In this document: positions 1 to 5,618 of the stretch, in pieces
Layout: every line of letters begins with the position of its first letter
Position numbering within the stretch: the stretch's first letter is position 1
Origin: an uncultured Thermoleophilia bacterium
Lineage (GTDB): Bacteria; Actinomycetota; Thermoleophilia; Gaiellales; F1-60-MAGs149
Length of the DNA stretch: 6,126 nt
Assembly (NCBI GenBank): GCA_902806305.1
Contig: CADCWC010000256.1
Coordinates: 1 to 6,126 of the forward strand
Direction: 5' to 3'
The notes under the pieces: model-generated
Told to the model about the DNA's origin: nothing
Seen by the model: only the letters and a program-made list of their open reading frames with translations
Database searches by the model: none
Made by a program: the position numbers and the translations under genes

Positions 1-174
1 GCCGTCCTGCTCGCGTGGTTCGATGCCGTACCGGTCGAGGCGGCCGTCGAGCACCAGCACGTCGACCAGCTCGGCCGCCCAGGCCAGCACGACGAGCGCG
101 ATCAGCACCGGCAGCGCGGCGAACCGCGACGACGTCCGTCGCGGGCGCGGCGGCGATGTGGTGAGCCGGTCCAC
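1..174 (-). CDS. Rhomboid-family intramembrane serine protease, N-terminal fragment (3' end beyond window)
   Basis: The minus strand is open from a GTG at 174 to base 1, exactly 58 codons with no stop, so the gene continues off the left edge. The visible protein has a basic, Pro/Arg/Ser-rich cytoplasmic start (residues 1-18), one hydrophobic segment (about 19-41, ending in AWAAELVDVLV), then the stretch LDGRLDRYGIEPREQDG. A first helix followed by a 'DRYGI.PRE.DG' motif, just before the L1 loop region, is what I recall from actinobacterial rhomboid proteases, which cleave transmembrane substrates within the membrane. The catalytic GxSG serine and the histidine lie outside the window, so activity cannot be judged. 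The start is supported by a TATCCT hexamer ending 6 bases before the GTG, the geometry of a leaderless transcript. Family assignment rests on a short motif; another small membrane protein is possible. Confidence 0.68.
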   Translation of the reverse strand, partial: MDRLTTSPPRPRRTSSRFAALPVLIALVVLAWAAELVDVLVLDGRLDRYGIEPREQDG

Positions 175-180
175 GAGGCC

Positions 181-186
181 AGGATA
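181..186 (-). promoter_or_regulatory. Putative -10 element (TATCCT) of the leftward rhomboid-like gene
   Basis: Read on the minus strand, TATCCT fits the TANNNT -10 pattern and ends 6 bases before the GTG at 174. Transcription would then begin at or next to the start codon (leaderless mRNA). No convincing TTGACA-like -35 hexamer is visible about 17 bp upstream, and no Shine-Dalgarno sequence lies before the GTG. Confidence 0.5.
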
Positions 187-211
187 CGGCGCCGGCGCGC
201 CGCCCACGCCC

Positions 212-217
212 TAGGCT
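212..217 (+). promoter_or_regulatory. Putative -10 element (TAGGCT) of the EamA exporter gene
   Basis: TAGGCT matches TANNNT and ends 7 bases before the GTG at 225, again predicting a leaderless transcript. It sits back-to-back with the oppositely oriented TATCCT at 181-186, so the 50-bp gap 175-224 works as a compact divergent promoter. No -35 hexamer or ribosome binding site is apparent. Confidence 0.5.
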
Positions 218-224
218 CCCGCCC

Positions 225-1097
225 GTGACCTGGAACGGGGCAGGGCTGCTGCAGCGCGCGCCCGCGCCGGCCCTCGTGATGGGGGCGATCCTCCTGACGC
301 AGCTCGGGGCGTCGCTCGCGAAGGAGATCTTCGACGACGTCGGACCGGGCGGCACGGTCTTCCTACGGCTCGTCTTCGGGGCGCTCATCCTCTCCGCCGT
401 CTCCCGCCCGCGCCTGGGCGGGCACGAGCGTCGCGCATGGGCGCTGATCGTCGTCTTCGGGCTCGCGTTCGCGGGCATGAACGGCGCGTTCTACGCGTCG
501 ATCGAGCGGATCCCGCTCGGCGTGTCCGTCACGATCGAGTTCATCGGGCCGCTCGCGGTCGGTCTGGTCGGGTCGCGCCGGCCGCTCGACGTGGTCTGGG
601 TCGCGCTGGCCGCGGCCGGGATCGTGCTCCTCGGTGGAGGAGTCGGGGGCGGGACCGACCTGGTCGGCGTCGCCCTCGCGCTGCTCGCGGGCGTCTTCTG
701 GGGTGCCTACATCCTGCTCTCGGCACGCGTCGGGCGGCGCTTCGACGACGGCGGCGAGCAGGCGCTCGCGCTCGTCGTCGCGTCCGCGGTGCTGCTCCCG
801 ATCGGCGTCGCGCAGGGCGGCCGGGATCTGCTCGACCCGACCGTGCTCGTCATCGGGCTGGTCGTCGCCGTCCTGGCCTCCGCCCTCCCCTACTCCTTCG
901 AGCTGGAGGCGCTCCGGCGCCTGCGGCCGGCCACCTTCGGGGTGCTGATGAGCCTCGAGCCCGCCACCGCCGCGCTGGTCGGCGCCGTGGTGCTCGCCGA
1001 GGCGCTGCGGACGGCGGAGTGGCTCGCGGTCGCCATGGTCGTGGTCGCGTCGGCGGGCGCGGCCCGCAGCGCCCGCGTGCTCGCGACGCACGAGTGA
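225..1097 (+). CDS. EamA-family (DMT superfamily) exporter, RhtA-like threonine/homoserine-type efflux protein
   Basis: A 290-residue, strongly hydrophobic protein with about ten predicted membrane helices (roughly 14-34, 43-60, 71-91, 98-116, 122-140, 146-166, 179-197, 206-226, 235-258, 264-283), arranged as the two five-helix EamA repeats of the drug/metabolite transporter superfamily. Two stretches point to the RhtA branch: SVTIEFIGPLAVGLVGSRR (101-119) in repeat 1, and PYSFELEALRRL (222-233) followed by TFGVLMSLEPATAALVG (237-253) in repeat 2. Known RhtA proteins export threonine, homoserine and related amino acids across the inner membrane; the substrate here is inferred only. Length is normal for the family (about 290-300). 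The GTG start gives a short N-terminus before helix 1 and lies 7 bases after a -10-like hexamer. It is transcribed divergently from the rhomboid-like gene and appears monocistronic, since a new promoter precedes the ABC operon. Confidence 0.9.
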   Translation: MTWNGAGLLQRAPAPALVMGAILLTQLGASLAKEIFDDVGPGGTVFLRLVFGALILSAVSRPRLGGHERRAWALIVVFGLAFAGMNGAFYASIERIPLGVSVTIEFIGPLAVGLVGSRRPLDVVWVALAAAGIVLLGGGVGGGTDLVGVALALLAGVFWGAYILLSARVGRRFDDGGEQALALVVASAVLLPIGVAQGGRDLLDPTVLVIGLVVAVLASALPYSFELEALRRLRPATFGVLMSLEPATAALVGAVVLAEALRTAEWLAVAMVVVASAGAARSARVLATHE

Positions 1098-1107
1098 CGC
1101 CCGCGCC

Positions 1108-1120
1108 GGCCGGACCGGCC
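1108..1120. terminator. GC-rich palindrome after the exporter gene, possible weak terminator
   Basis: GGCCGGACCGGCC is a perfect inverted repeat centred on A1114; as RNA it would give a 5-bp stem with a 3-base loop. It lies 10 bp after the TGA of the exporter and before the ABC operon promoter. There is no U-tract, and short GC palindromes are frequent by chance at this base composition, so the role is tentative. Confidence 0.25.
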
Positions 1121-1145
1121 CGGCGGCGAAGCCGTGGTGCGCGGA

Positions 1146-1151
1146 TAGAGT
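1146..1151 (+). promoter_or_regulatory. Putative -10 element (TAGAGT) of the ABC transporter operon
   Basis: TAGAGT fits TANNNT and ends 7 bases before the GTG at 1159, the same spacing as for the exporter gene. This decides the start of the first ATPase: an in-frame GTG at 1150 overlaps the hexamer and would lie upstream of the expected transcription start, whereas 1159 would be the first or nearly first transcribed codon. No clear -35 is visible. Confidence 0.55.
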
Positions 1152-1158
1152 GCGCGGC

Positions 1159-2082
1159 GTGTCGCTCGTCGAGACAGAGCACCTGACGAAGCGCTACGGG
1201 TCCTCCGTCACGGCGCTCGACGACCTCACCGTGACGATCGAGCCAGGCGTCATCGGGCTGCTCGGGTCGAACGGCGCCGGCAAGAGCACGCTCATCCGCA
1301 TCCTGCTCGGCCTGCTCGAGCCGACGTCCGGCCGCGCGCTCGTCATGGACCTCGACGCCGCCACGCAGGGGTCGGAGATCCGGGCCCGCGTCGGCTACCT
1401 GCCCGAGCACGACTGCCTGCCGCCCGACGTCTCGGCCACCGACTTCGTCACGCACATGGGGCGCATGTCGGGGCTCCCGGCGGGCGCCGCCCGCGAGCGG
1501 GCCGCGGAGGTGCTCCGCCACGTCGGCCTGTTCGAGGAGCGCTACCGGTCGATCGGCGGCTACTCGACCGGCATGAAGCAGCGCGTGAAGCTCGCGCAGG
1601 CGCTCGTCCACGACCCGCGGCTGCTGCTCCTCGACGAGCCCACGAACGGCCTCGACCCGGCGGGGCGCGACGACATGCTCGACCTCGTCCGTCGGACCGG
1701 CACCGAGTTCGGCATCGCCGTGATCGTCTCCTCGCACCTCCTGGGCGAGATCGAGCGCGTCTGCGACGGGATCGTGGCCGTCGAGGGTGGCCGGCTGCTG
1801 CGGGCCGACACGCTGTCGAGCTTCACGGGCCGCACCCGGGTGCTGGTCGTGGAGGTCGAGGAGGGCCACGCCGCGCTGGCCGAGGAGCTGGGGCGTCGCG
1901 GGCTGCGGGTGGGGCTCGAGGCGCGCCTCGTGCTCGTCGACGCGCCGGACGGCGCGCCCCACGACGTGATCCGGGACGCGGTCGTCGACCTCGACCTGGC
2001 GCTCGTCCGCCTCGAGCAGCGGCGCGGAACGCTGGAGGACCTGTTCCGGCCGACCCGTCCGGAGGCCGCCGGTGCCGTCTGA
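1159..2082 (+). CDS. ABC transporter ATP-binding protein (ABC-2 export type), first ATPase of the operon
   Basis: A 307-residue cytoplasmic nucleotide-binding protein of the CcmA/NatA-like ABC-2 class. All core motifs are present: Walker A GSNGAGKS (36-43), signature YSTGMKQR (135-142), Walker B LLLLDEP (155-161), D-loop GLDP (164-167) and switch His193 in SSHLL. At the Q-loop the sequence is GYLPEHD, with Glu83 where classical importers carry Gln, a variant I know from other ABC-2 exporters. Residues from about 225 form a C-terminal domain of alternating strands and helices (RTRVLVVEVEEGHAAL ...) ending in TLEDLFRP, resembling the C-terminal domain common in this class. It probably energises the permease encoded 36 bp downstream. 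I chose GTG 1159 over GTG 1150 because of the upstream -10 hexamer; the longer form would add only three residues. Substrate unknown. Confidence 0.93.
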   Translation: MSLVETEHLTKRYGSSVTALDDLTVTIEPGVIGLLGSNGAGKSTLIRILLGLLEPTSGRALVMDLDAATQGSEIRARVGYLPEHDCLPPDVSATDFVTHMGRMSGLPAGAARERAAEVLRHVGLFEERYRSIGGYSTGMKQRVKLAQALVHDPRLLLLDEPTNGLDPAGRDDMLDLVRRTGTEFGIAVIVSSHLLGEIERVCDGIVAVEGGRLLRADTLSSFTGRTRVLVVEVEEGHAALAEELGRRGLRVGLEARLVLVDAPDGAPHDVIRDAVVDLDLALVRLEQRRGTLEDLFRPTRPEAAGAV

Positions 2083-2106
2083 CGTCGTCGGCCGGCCGTC
2101 GTCTGC

Positions 2107-2111
2107 GGGAG
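2107..2111 (+). promoter_or_regulatory. Weak ribosome binding site (GGGAG) of the first permease
   Basis: GGGAG lies 7 bases before the GTG at 2119 and is the only purine-rich match to the anti-Shine-Dalgarno sequence in the 36-bp gap after the first ATPase. It supports that start within a polycistronic message. Confidence 0.4.
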
Positions 2112-2118
2112 CCGGTCC

Positions 2119-3030
2119 GTGACGCCGGCCGCTCCGCCGTCCCGGCCGGAGGTCGTGACCCCGGCCGGGGTCATCTACGACATCGGCTACCAGCGCTACG
2201 ACGGTCCCCGCCTGGGACGCGGCGCCGTCGTGCGCGCGCTCTACGGCTCGAGTCTGCGGAGCGCGTTCGGCATCGGTCGCGGCGGCCGGGCGAAGATCGT
2301 CCCGTTCGGCCTCTTCGCGCTGGCCATGCTGCCCTCGCTGATCGCCGTGGGCGTGGCCGCCCTGCTGAACGAGGCCGTCGAGATCTTCACCTACGACAAC
2401 TACCTGTGGGAGCTCCGGCTCGTGTTCGCGCTGTTCGTCGCGGCCCAGGCGCCCGAGCTCGTGGGGCGCGACCAGCAGCACCGCGTCCTCACGCTCTACT
2501 TCTCCCGCGCCCTCGAGCGCGCCGACTACGTGGCCGCGAAGGTCGCCGCGATGGTCACGGCGCTGTTCCTCATCATGGCCGTGCCCCTCGTCACACTGCT
2601 GATCGGCACCGTGCTGGGCGCAGAAGACGTCCTGTCGGCGCTCGGCGACGAGTTGCGTGAGCTGCCCGGCGTGGTGGGCAACTCGCTCCTGCACGCCATC
2701 CTGCTGGCCGCGATGGGTCTCGCGGTCGCCTCCTACACCCCGCGCCGGGCCTACGCCACGGGCGGCATCATCGCCCTGTTCCTGATCCTGGGCGTGGTCG
2801 CCGGCCTCGTCGGCGAGCTCGCCGAGGAGGGCGGATGGCGCTACGTCGTCCTGCTCAGCCCGTTCGCGCTCGTCGACGGCGTCCGCCGCTGGGCGTTCGG
2901 CGGCCGCGTGGCCGAGTCGCCGGTCGACTTCGACCTCGTCCCGGGCGCCGCGCACCTGCTGGTGTACCTGCTCGTCGTCGCTGCGCTCGGCGCGCTGGTC
3001 GCGTGGCGCTACCGGAGGCTGCAGGCGTGA
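2119..3030 (+). CDS. ABC-2 type transporter permease, first (303 residues)
   Basis: An integral membrane protein with about six predicted helices (roughly 61-83, 96-115, 140-166, 187-206, 212-233, 277-296). Between helices 2 and 3 lies RDQQHRVLTLYFSRALERAD followed by YVAAK (117-141). This matches the ABC-2 permease pattern of a cytoplasmic segment before a coupling helix, usually of the form 'E..GTL..LLSRP.SR.....K', although the usual Pro is replaced by Ala here. The first 55 residues are cytoplasmic: a Pro-rich leader, then GVIYDIGYQRYDGPRLGR (17-34), a motif I associate with actinobacterial ABC-2 permeases. The protein should form the translocation path for the preceding ATPase. Its stop overlaps the next start by four bases (GTGA, 3027-3030), so the two are translationally coupled. 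In-frame starts closer to the IYDIGYQRY motif cannot be excluded. The transported substrate is not evident. Confidence 0.87.
   Translation: MTPAAPPSRPEVVTPAGVIYDIGYQRYDGPRLGRGAVVRALYGSSLRSAFGIGRGGRAKIVPFGLFALAMLPSLIAVGVAALLNEAVEIFTYDNYLWELRLVFALFVAAQAPELVGRDQQHRVLTLYFSRALERADYVAAKVAAMVTALFLIMAVPLVTLLIGTVLGAEDVLSALGDELRELPGVVGNSLLHAILLAAMGLAVASYTPRRAYATGGIIALFLILGVVAGLVGELAEEGGWRYVVLLSPFALVDGVRRWAFGGRVAESPVDFDLVPGAAHLLVYLLVVAALGALVAWRYRRLQA
3014..3018 (+). promoter_or_regulatory. Ribosome binding site (GGAGG) of the second ATPase
   Basis: GGAGG lies inside the end of the first permease gene, 8 bases before the GTG at 3027. It decides the start of the second ATPase, because the open frame reaches upstream as far as 2835 without a stop. 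Confidence 0.75.
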
Positions 3031-3992
3031 CGGCGACCGACGTGGAGCACCGTGCGGCGGGGCCGGCGACCGTGGCCGAGCCTGCCGTCGAGCTGCGCGC
3101 GGTCTCGCGCTGGTACGGCAACGTCGTGGCCGTCAACGACATCAGCCTCAGCCTCGGGCCCGGCGTGACGGGCCTGCTCGGACCGAACGGGGCCGGCAAG
3201 TCGACGCTGCTGCACATGATGGCGGGATTCCTGGAGCCCTCGGCGGGCGAGGTGCGCGTGCTGGGCGCCTCGGCGTGGCGGCGACCGGCGATGTACGACC
3301 ACGTCGGGCTCGTGCCGGAGCGCGAGGCGGTCTACTCGTTCCTGACCGGTCGCCGCTTCGTCGAGGCCGCGGCACGCCTGCACCGCCTGCCGGACGCGAA
3401 GGCCGCGGCCGCGCGGGCGATCGCGACGGTCGAGCTCGAGGGTGCGCAGGATCGCGCTCTCGGCACCTACTCGAAAGGGATGCGCCAGCGCGCCAAGGTG
3501 GCGGCCGCGCTCGTGCACGAGCCGGCGGTGCTCCTGCTCGACGAGCCCTTCAACGGCATGGACCCGAAGCAGCGGCTCCAGATGGTCGACCTGCTGCGCC
3601 GCATGGGCGCCGAGGGCCGGACGATCCTCTTCAGCTCGCACATCCTGGAGGAGGTCGAGCGCCTGGCAGAAAGCGTGCTCGTGATCGTCTCGGGCCGCCT
3701 CGCGGCGTCCGGCAACTTCCGCGAGATCCGCAGGCTGATGACGGACCGGCCGCACACGTTCACCGTCCACTCGTCCGACGACCGCAGGCTCGCCGCCGCC
3801 CTGATCGGGGAGCCGTCGACCGCGGGCGTCGAGCTCGAACACGACCGGCTCTCGGTGCGCACCGCCGACTTCGGGGCCTTCACCCGCGCCCTGCCGCGCC
3901 TGGCCCGGGCCGCGGGCGTCCGGCTCGACGAGGTGCGGCCGACCGACGAGTCGCTCGAGAGCGTCTTCTCCTACCTCGTCCGCCGATCCTGA
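3027..3992 (+). CDS. ABC transporter ATP-binding protein (ABC-2 export type), second ATPase of the operon
   Basis: A 321-residue nucleotide-binding protein, paralogous to the first ATPase. Motifs: Walker A GPNGAGKS (52-59), signature YSKGMRQR (148-155), Walker B VLLLDEP (168-174), D-loop GMDP (177-180), switch His205 in SSHIL. The Q-loop reads GLVPERE, with Glu98 in place of Gln, as in the first ATPase. The N-terminal 20 residues are an Ala/Thr/Glu-rich leader before the first strand. From about residue 235 a C-terminal domain (TFTVHSSDDRRLAAAL ... TDESLESVFSYLV) resembles the C-terminal regulatory or dimerisation domain of this ATPase class. The start is fixed by GGAGG 8 bases upstream and the 4-bp GTGA overlap with the permease stop. 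It is followed 8 bp later by its likely partner, the second permease. Substrate unknown. Confidence 0.93.
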   Translation: MTATDVEHRAAGPATVAEPAVELRAVSRWYGNVVAVNDISLSLGPGVTGLLGPNGAGKSTLLHMMAGFLEPSAGEVRVLGASAWRRPAMYDHVGLVPEREAVYSFLTGRRFVEAAARLHRLPDAKAAAARAIATVELEGAQDRALGTYSKGMRQRAKVAAALVHEPAVLLLDEPFNGMDPKQRLQMVDLLRRMGAEGRTILFSSHILEEVERLAESVLVIVSGRLAASGNFREIRRLMTDRPHTFTVHSSDDRRLAAALIGEPSTAGVELEHDRLSVRTADFGAFTRALPRLARAAGVRLDEVRPTDESLESVFSYLVRRS

Positions 3993-3996
3993 GGAG
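3992..3996 (+). promoter_or_regulatory. Ribosome binding site (AGGAG) of the second permease
   Basis: AGGAG begins within the TGA stop of the second ATPase and ends 4 bases before the GTG at 4001. The spacing is short but usable, and the overlap with the stop codon suggests termination-reinitiation coupling. Confidence 0.55.
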
Positions 3997-4000
3997 CGAC

Positions 4001-4741
4001 GTGCGCGTCATCGCCGAGATCACGCTGCGCCAGCTGCTCAGTCGTCGCCGGACGCTGCTCCTCGTCGTCCTCTGCCTCGTGCCGGTGGCGGTCGCGTTCG
4101 CGTTCCGGCTCGCCGACCCGGTCGACGTCGACCCTCTCGAGTGGACGGGCGGCCTGCTCGCGAACCTCGGCCTCGGCGTGCTGCTGCCGGTCGTGGCGCT
4201 GCTCGTCGGCACCGCGGCGCTCGGGGCGGAGATCGAGGACGGCACGGCCGTCTACATCCTGGCCCGCCCGATCCCGCGCCGGGAGGTCATCCTGACGAAG
4301 CTCGGCGTGGGCACCGCGATCACCGCCCTCGTCACGTGCGCCTCGGCGCTCGCCGCCGGGACGCTCGCCCTGCGGGGTGCAGACGACGACGGCCTCGTCC
4401 TCGGCGTCGTCGTCGGGACGGCGTTCGGCGCCCTCGTCTACACCGCGATCTTCCTGCTGCTCAGCCTGCTCACGCGACGGGCGCTCATCTACGGACTGTT
4501 CTACGTGCTGATCTGGGAGGGACTGCTGGCGGGCCTCTTCGCCGGCACCCGCGTCCTGAGCGTGAAGCAGTACGCGCTCGGCGTGGCCGAGGCCGTGGCC
4601 GACGTGGGCCCGGACGTGCTCGAGGCGCCGCTCGAGGCCTCGAGCGCGGTGCCGCTCGGGCTGGTCGTGGCCGCCGCGGCGGTCGCCCTCGCGGTGCGGA
4701 GGCTGCAGGGGTTCAACCTGCTCGGCGACGCCGCGACCTGA
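4001..4741 (+). CDS. ABC-2 type transporter permease, second (246 residues, NosY-like size)
   Basis: A compact membrane protein with about six predicted helices (roughly 17-36, 52-74, 101-123, 131-155, 161-181, 216-234). The ABC-2 hallmark is clear: ALGAEIEDGTAVYILARP at 73-90, then IPRREVILTKL (91-101). This is the conserved 'GaEiedGT..yLL.RP..R.e...K' segment that precedes the third helix and contacts the ATPase. The N-terminus is short (IAEITLRQLLSRRRT), unlike the long cytoplasmic leader of the first permease. Size and layout resemble NosY-type permeases, but no copper or nitrous-oxide genes are nearby, so that role is not implied. It is the last gene of the operon. The frame is open upstream to 3275; GTG 4001 is chosen because it has the ribosome binding site and starts just after the preceding stop. 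Confidence 0.88.
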   Translation: MRVIAEITLRQLLSRRRTLLLVVLCLVPVAVAFAFRLADPVDVDPLEWTGGLLANLGLGVLLPVVALLVGTAALGAEIEDGTAVYILARPIPRREVILTKLGVGTAITALVTCASALAAGTLALRGADDDGLVLGVVVGTAFGALVYTAIFLLLSLLTRRALIYGLFYVLIWEGLLAGLFAGTRVLSVKQYALGVAEAVADVGPDVLEAPLEASSAVPLGLVVAAAAVALAVRRLQGFNLLGDAAT

Positions 4742-4787
4742 GCGGCGCGGCGCCCGACCGACCCCCGCGTGCGTCGTCCTGTCGTCC

Positions 4788-4802
4788 GCGGGTACAACCC
4801 GC
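4788..4802. repeat. Perfect 6-bp dyad with 3-base centre upstream of the methyltransferase gene
   Basis: GCGGGT-ACA-ACCCGC is a perfect inverted repeat, preceded by two tandem copies of GTCGTCC (4773-4779 and 4781-4787, 8-bp period). It lies 47 bp after the ABC operon stop and 66 bp before the chosen methyltransferase start. It could be an operator half-site pair, a small hairpin ending the operon transcript, or chance in GC-rich DNA. It has no U-tract. Confidence 0.4.
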
Positions 4803-4817
4803 CGCGAACATGGCCCA

Positions 4818-4823
4818 TAGAGC
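4818..4823 (+). promoter_or_regulatory. Possible -10 element (TAGAGC) of the methyltransferase gene
   Basis: CATAGAGC resembles the GATAGAGT preceding the ABC operon but lacks the final T of TANNNT. If used, transcription would begin near 4830, giving a leader of about 40 bases that includes the GGAGGG ribosome binding site. A TACAAC at 4793-4798, inside the dyad, is an alternative. Both are weak. Confidence 0.3.
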
Positions 4824-4857
4824 CGCTCCCGGCGGGGTGTGAGCGTCGAGAGCCCGC

Positions 4858-4863
4858 GGAGGG
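4858..4863 (+). promoter_or_regulatory. Ribosome binding site (GGAGGG) deciding the methyltransferase start
   Basis: GGAGGG lies 5 bases before the GTG at 4869 and is the best-spaced Shine-Dalgarno sequence among three candidate starts. GTG 4839 has only a GGCGGG run directly abutting it. GTG 4920 has GGAGGA with a longer 10-base spacer. Confidence 0.5.
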
Positions 4864-4868
4864 CGACC

Positions 4869-5606
4869 GTGACGCCTCCGGACGACGGGGACCCCGAGCT
4901 TCCGGAGGATCGAACCAGCGTGATCGTCTCACCCGTCGACCAGAGCCTGCCCGCCCGCACCGACCCGAGGGCGGCGGTCGAGCCGCCCGAGTGGCGGCGG
5001 CCGCGCCTCTACGAGTGGTACTTCTCCTCGACGCCGTACGGACACGCCATGCGCACGCGCGAGGAGGGCGTGGTCTTCGCCGCCCTGGACCCGCTCCTGC
5101 ACGAGGAGCAGCGAGTCCTCGAGCTCGGCTCGGGCACGGGGCACTACACCCTGCGCCTGGCCCGCCATGTCCGGGAGGTGGTCGGTCTCGACGCGTCGCC
5201 CGCGATGGTCGAGTATCTCGAGGGACGCCTGCGCCGCGAGGGCGTCACGAACGTCGTGGCGGAGCGGGGCGTCATCCCGCGGCCGTACGAGGGCTCCGAC
5301 GGGTTCGACGGGGTCGTCGCGGTCGGGGTCCTCAACTACGTCGCCCACCTCGGGGAGGCGCTCCGCTGGATCCGGGAGCGCGTGCGTCCCGGCGGCTTCG
5401 CGGTCTTCACGGTGCCGACCGCAGGCCCGACGGGCCAGGTCTCGCGGCTGACCGCCCGCCTGTCGCGCAAGGCCGTCTACCCCGTCGCGAGCGGCGAGGT
5501 GCGGCGCGCGCTCACCGGCGCCGGCCTCGAGCTCCGCCACGCGGCCGGAGCGGGCCTCGGCGGCCGGGACCGGACCCTCGTCGTGCACGCCGCCGTGCCG
5601 GCCTGA
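4869..5606 (+). CDS. Class I SAM-dependent methyltransferase
   Basis: A 245-residue soluble protein with a Rossmann-fold methyltransferase core. Numbering from GTG 4869: motif I VLELGSGTGHYT at about 83-94 (SAM-binding glycine loop), the acidic end of strand 2 in VVGLDASPAMVE (about 104-115, Asp contacting the SAM ribose), a strand-4 region FDGVVAVGVLNYV (about 146-158), and RVRPGGFAVFTVP (about 171-183), the usual 'LkPGG' turn before strand 5. The first 40 residues are Pro/Asp/Glu-rich and probably disordered. They are followed by RRPRLYEWYFSSTPYGHAMR, an aromatic segment likely to form the lid or substrate entrance. The substrate could be a small molecule, a quinone or a lipid; nothing here decides. 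Starts at 4839 (ten residues longer) or 4920 (seventeen shorter) are alternatives. It is probably transcribed separately from the ABC operon, 127 bp upstream. Confidence 0.85.
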   Translation: MTPPDDGDPELPEDRTSVIVSPVDQSLPARTDPRAAVEPPEWRRPRLYEWYFSSTPYGHAMRTREEGVVFAALDPLLHEEQRVLELGSGTGHYTLRLARHVREVVGLDASPAMVEYLEGRLRREGVTNVVAERGVIPRPYEGSDGFDGVVAVGVLNYVAHLGEALRWIRERVRPGGFAVFTVPTAGPTGQVSRLTARLSRKAVYPVASGEVRRALTGAGLELRHAAGAGLGGRDRTLVVHAAVPA

Positions 5607-5618
5607 GCGCGAGGCAAC

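Noticed and set aside
23..214. A 63-codon plus-strand open frame at the left edge
   Set aside because: Ser/Thr/Arg-rich composition typical of a shadow frame. The opposite strand gives a membrane segment and a rhomboid-like motif with a promoter.
2083..2118. GTCGTC-GGCCGGCC-GTCGTC in the gap between the first ATPase and permease, considered as an operator or processing site
   Set aside because: Only the central GGCCGGCC is palindromic and the flanks are direct, not inverted, repeats. Such runs are expected by chance at this GC content.
850..2955. A 701-codon open frame on the minus strand, antisense to the exporter end, the first ATPase and the first permease
   Set aside because: Its product is rich in Arg, Asp, Glu, His and Gly without any domain. 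It mirrors the codon bias of the plus-strand genes, whose products carry clear motifs. It is a GC-driven shadow.
2835..3026. Upstream extension of the second ATPase frame by 64 codons
   Set aside because: The extension translates to Arg/Pro-rich sequence inside the first permease gene. GGAGG and the GTG at 3027 give a normal ABC ATPase N-terminus.
3971..4960. A 329-codon minus-strand open frame antisense to the second permease and the methyltransferase leader
   Set aside because: Low-complexity Arg/Glu/Asp/Gln composition with no motif, opposite a well-supported ABC-2 permease; a shadow frame.
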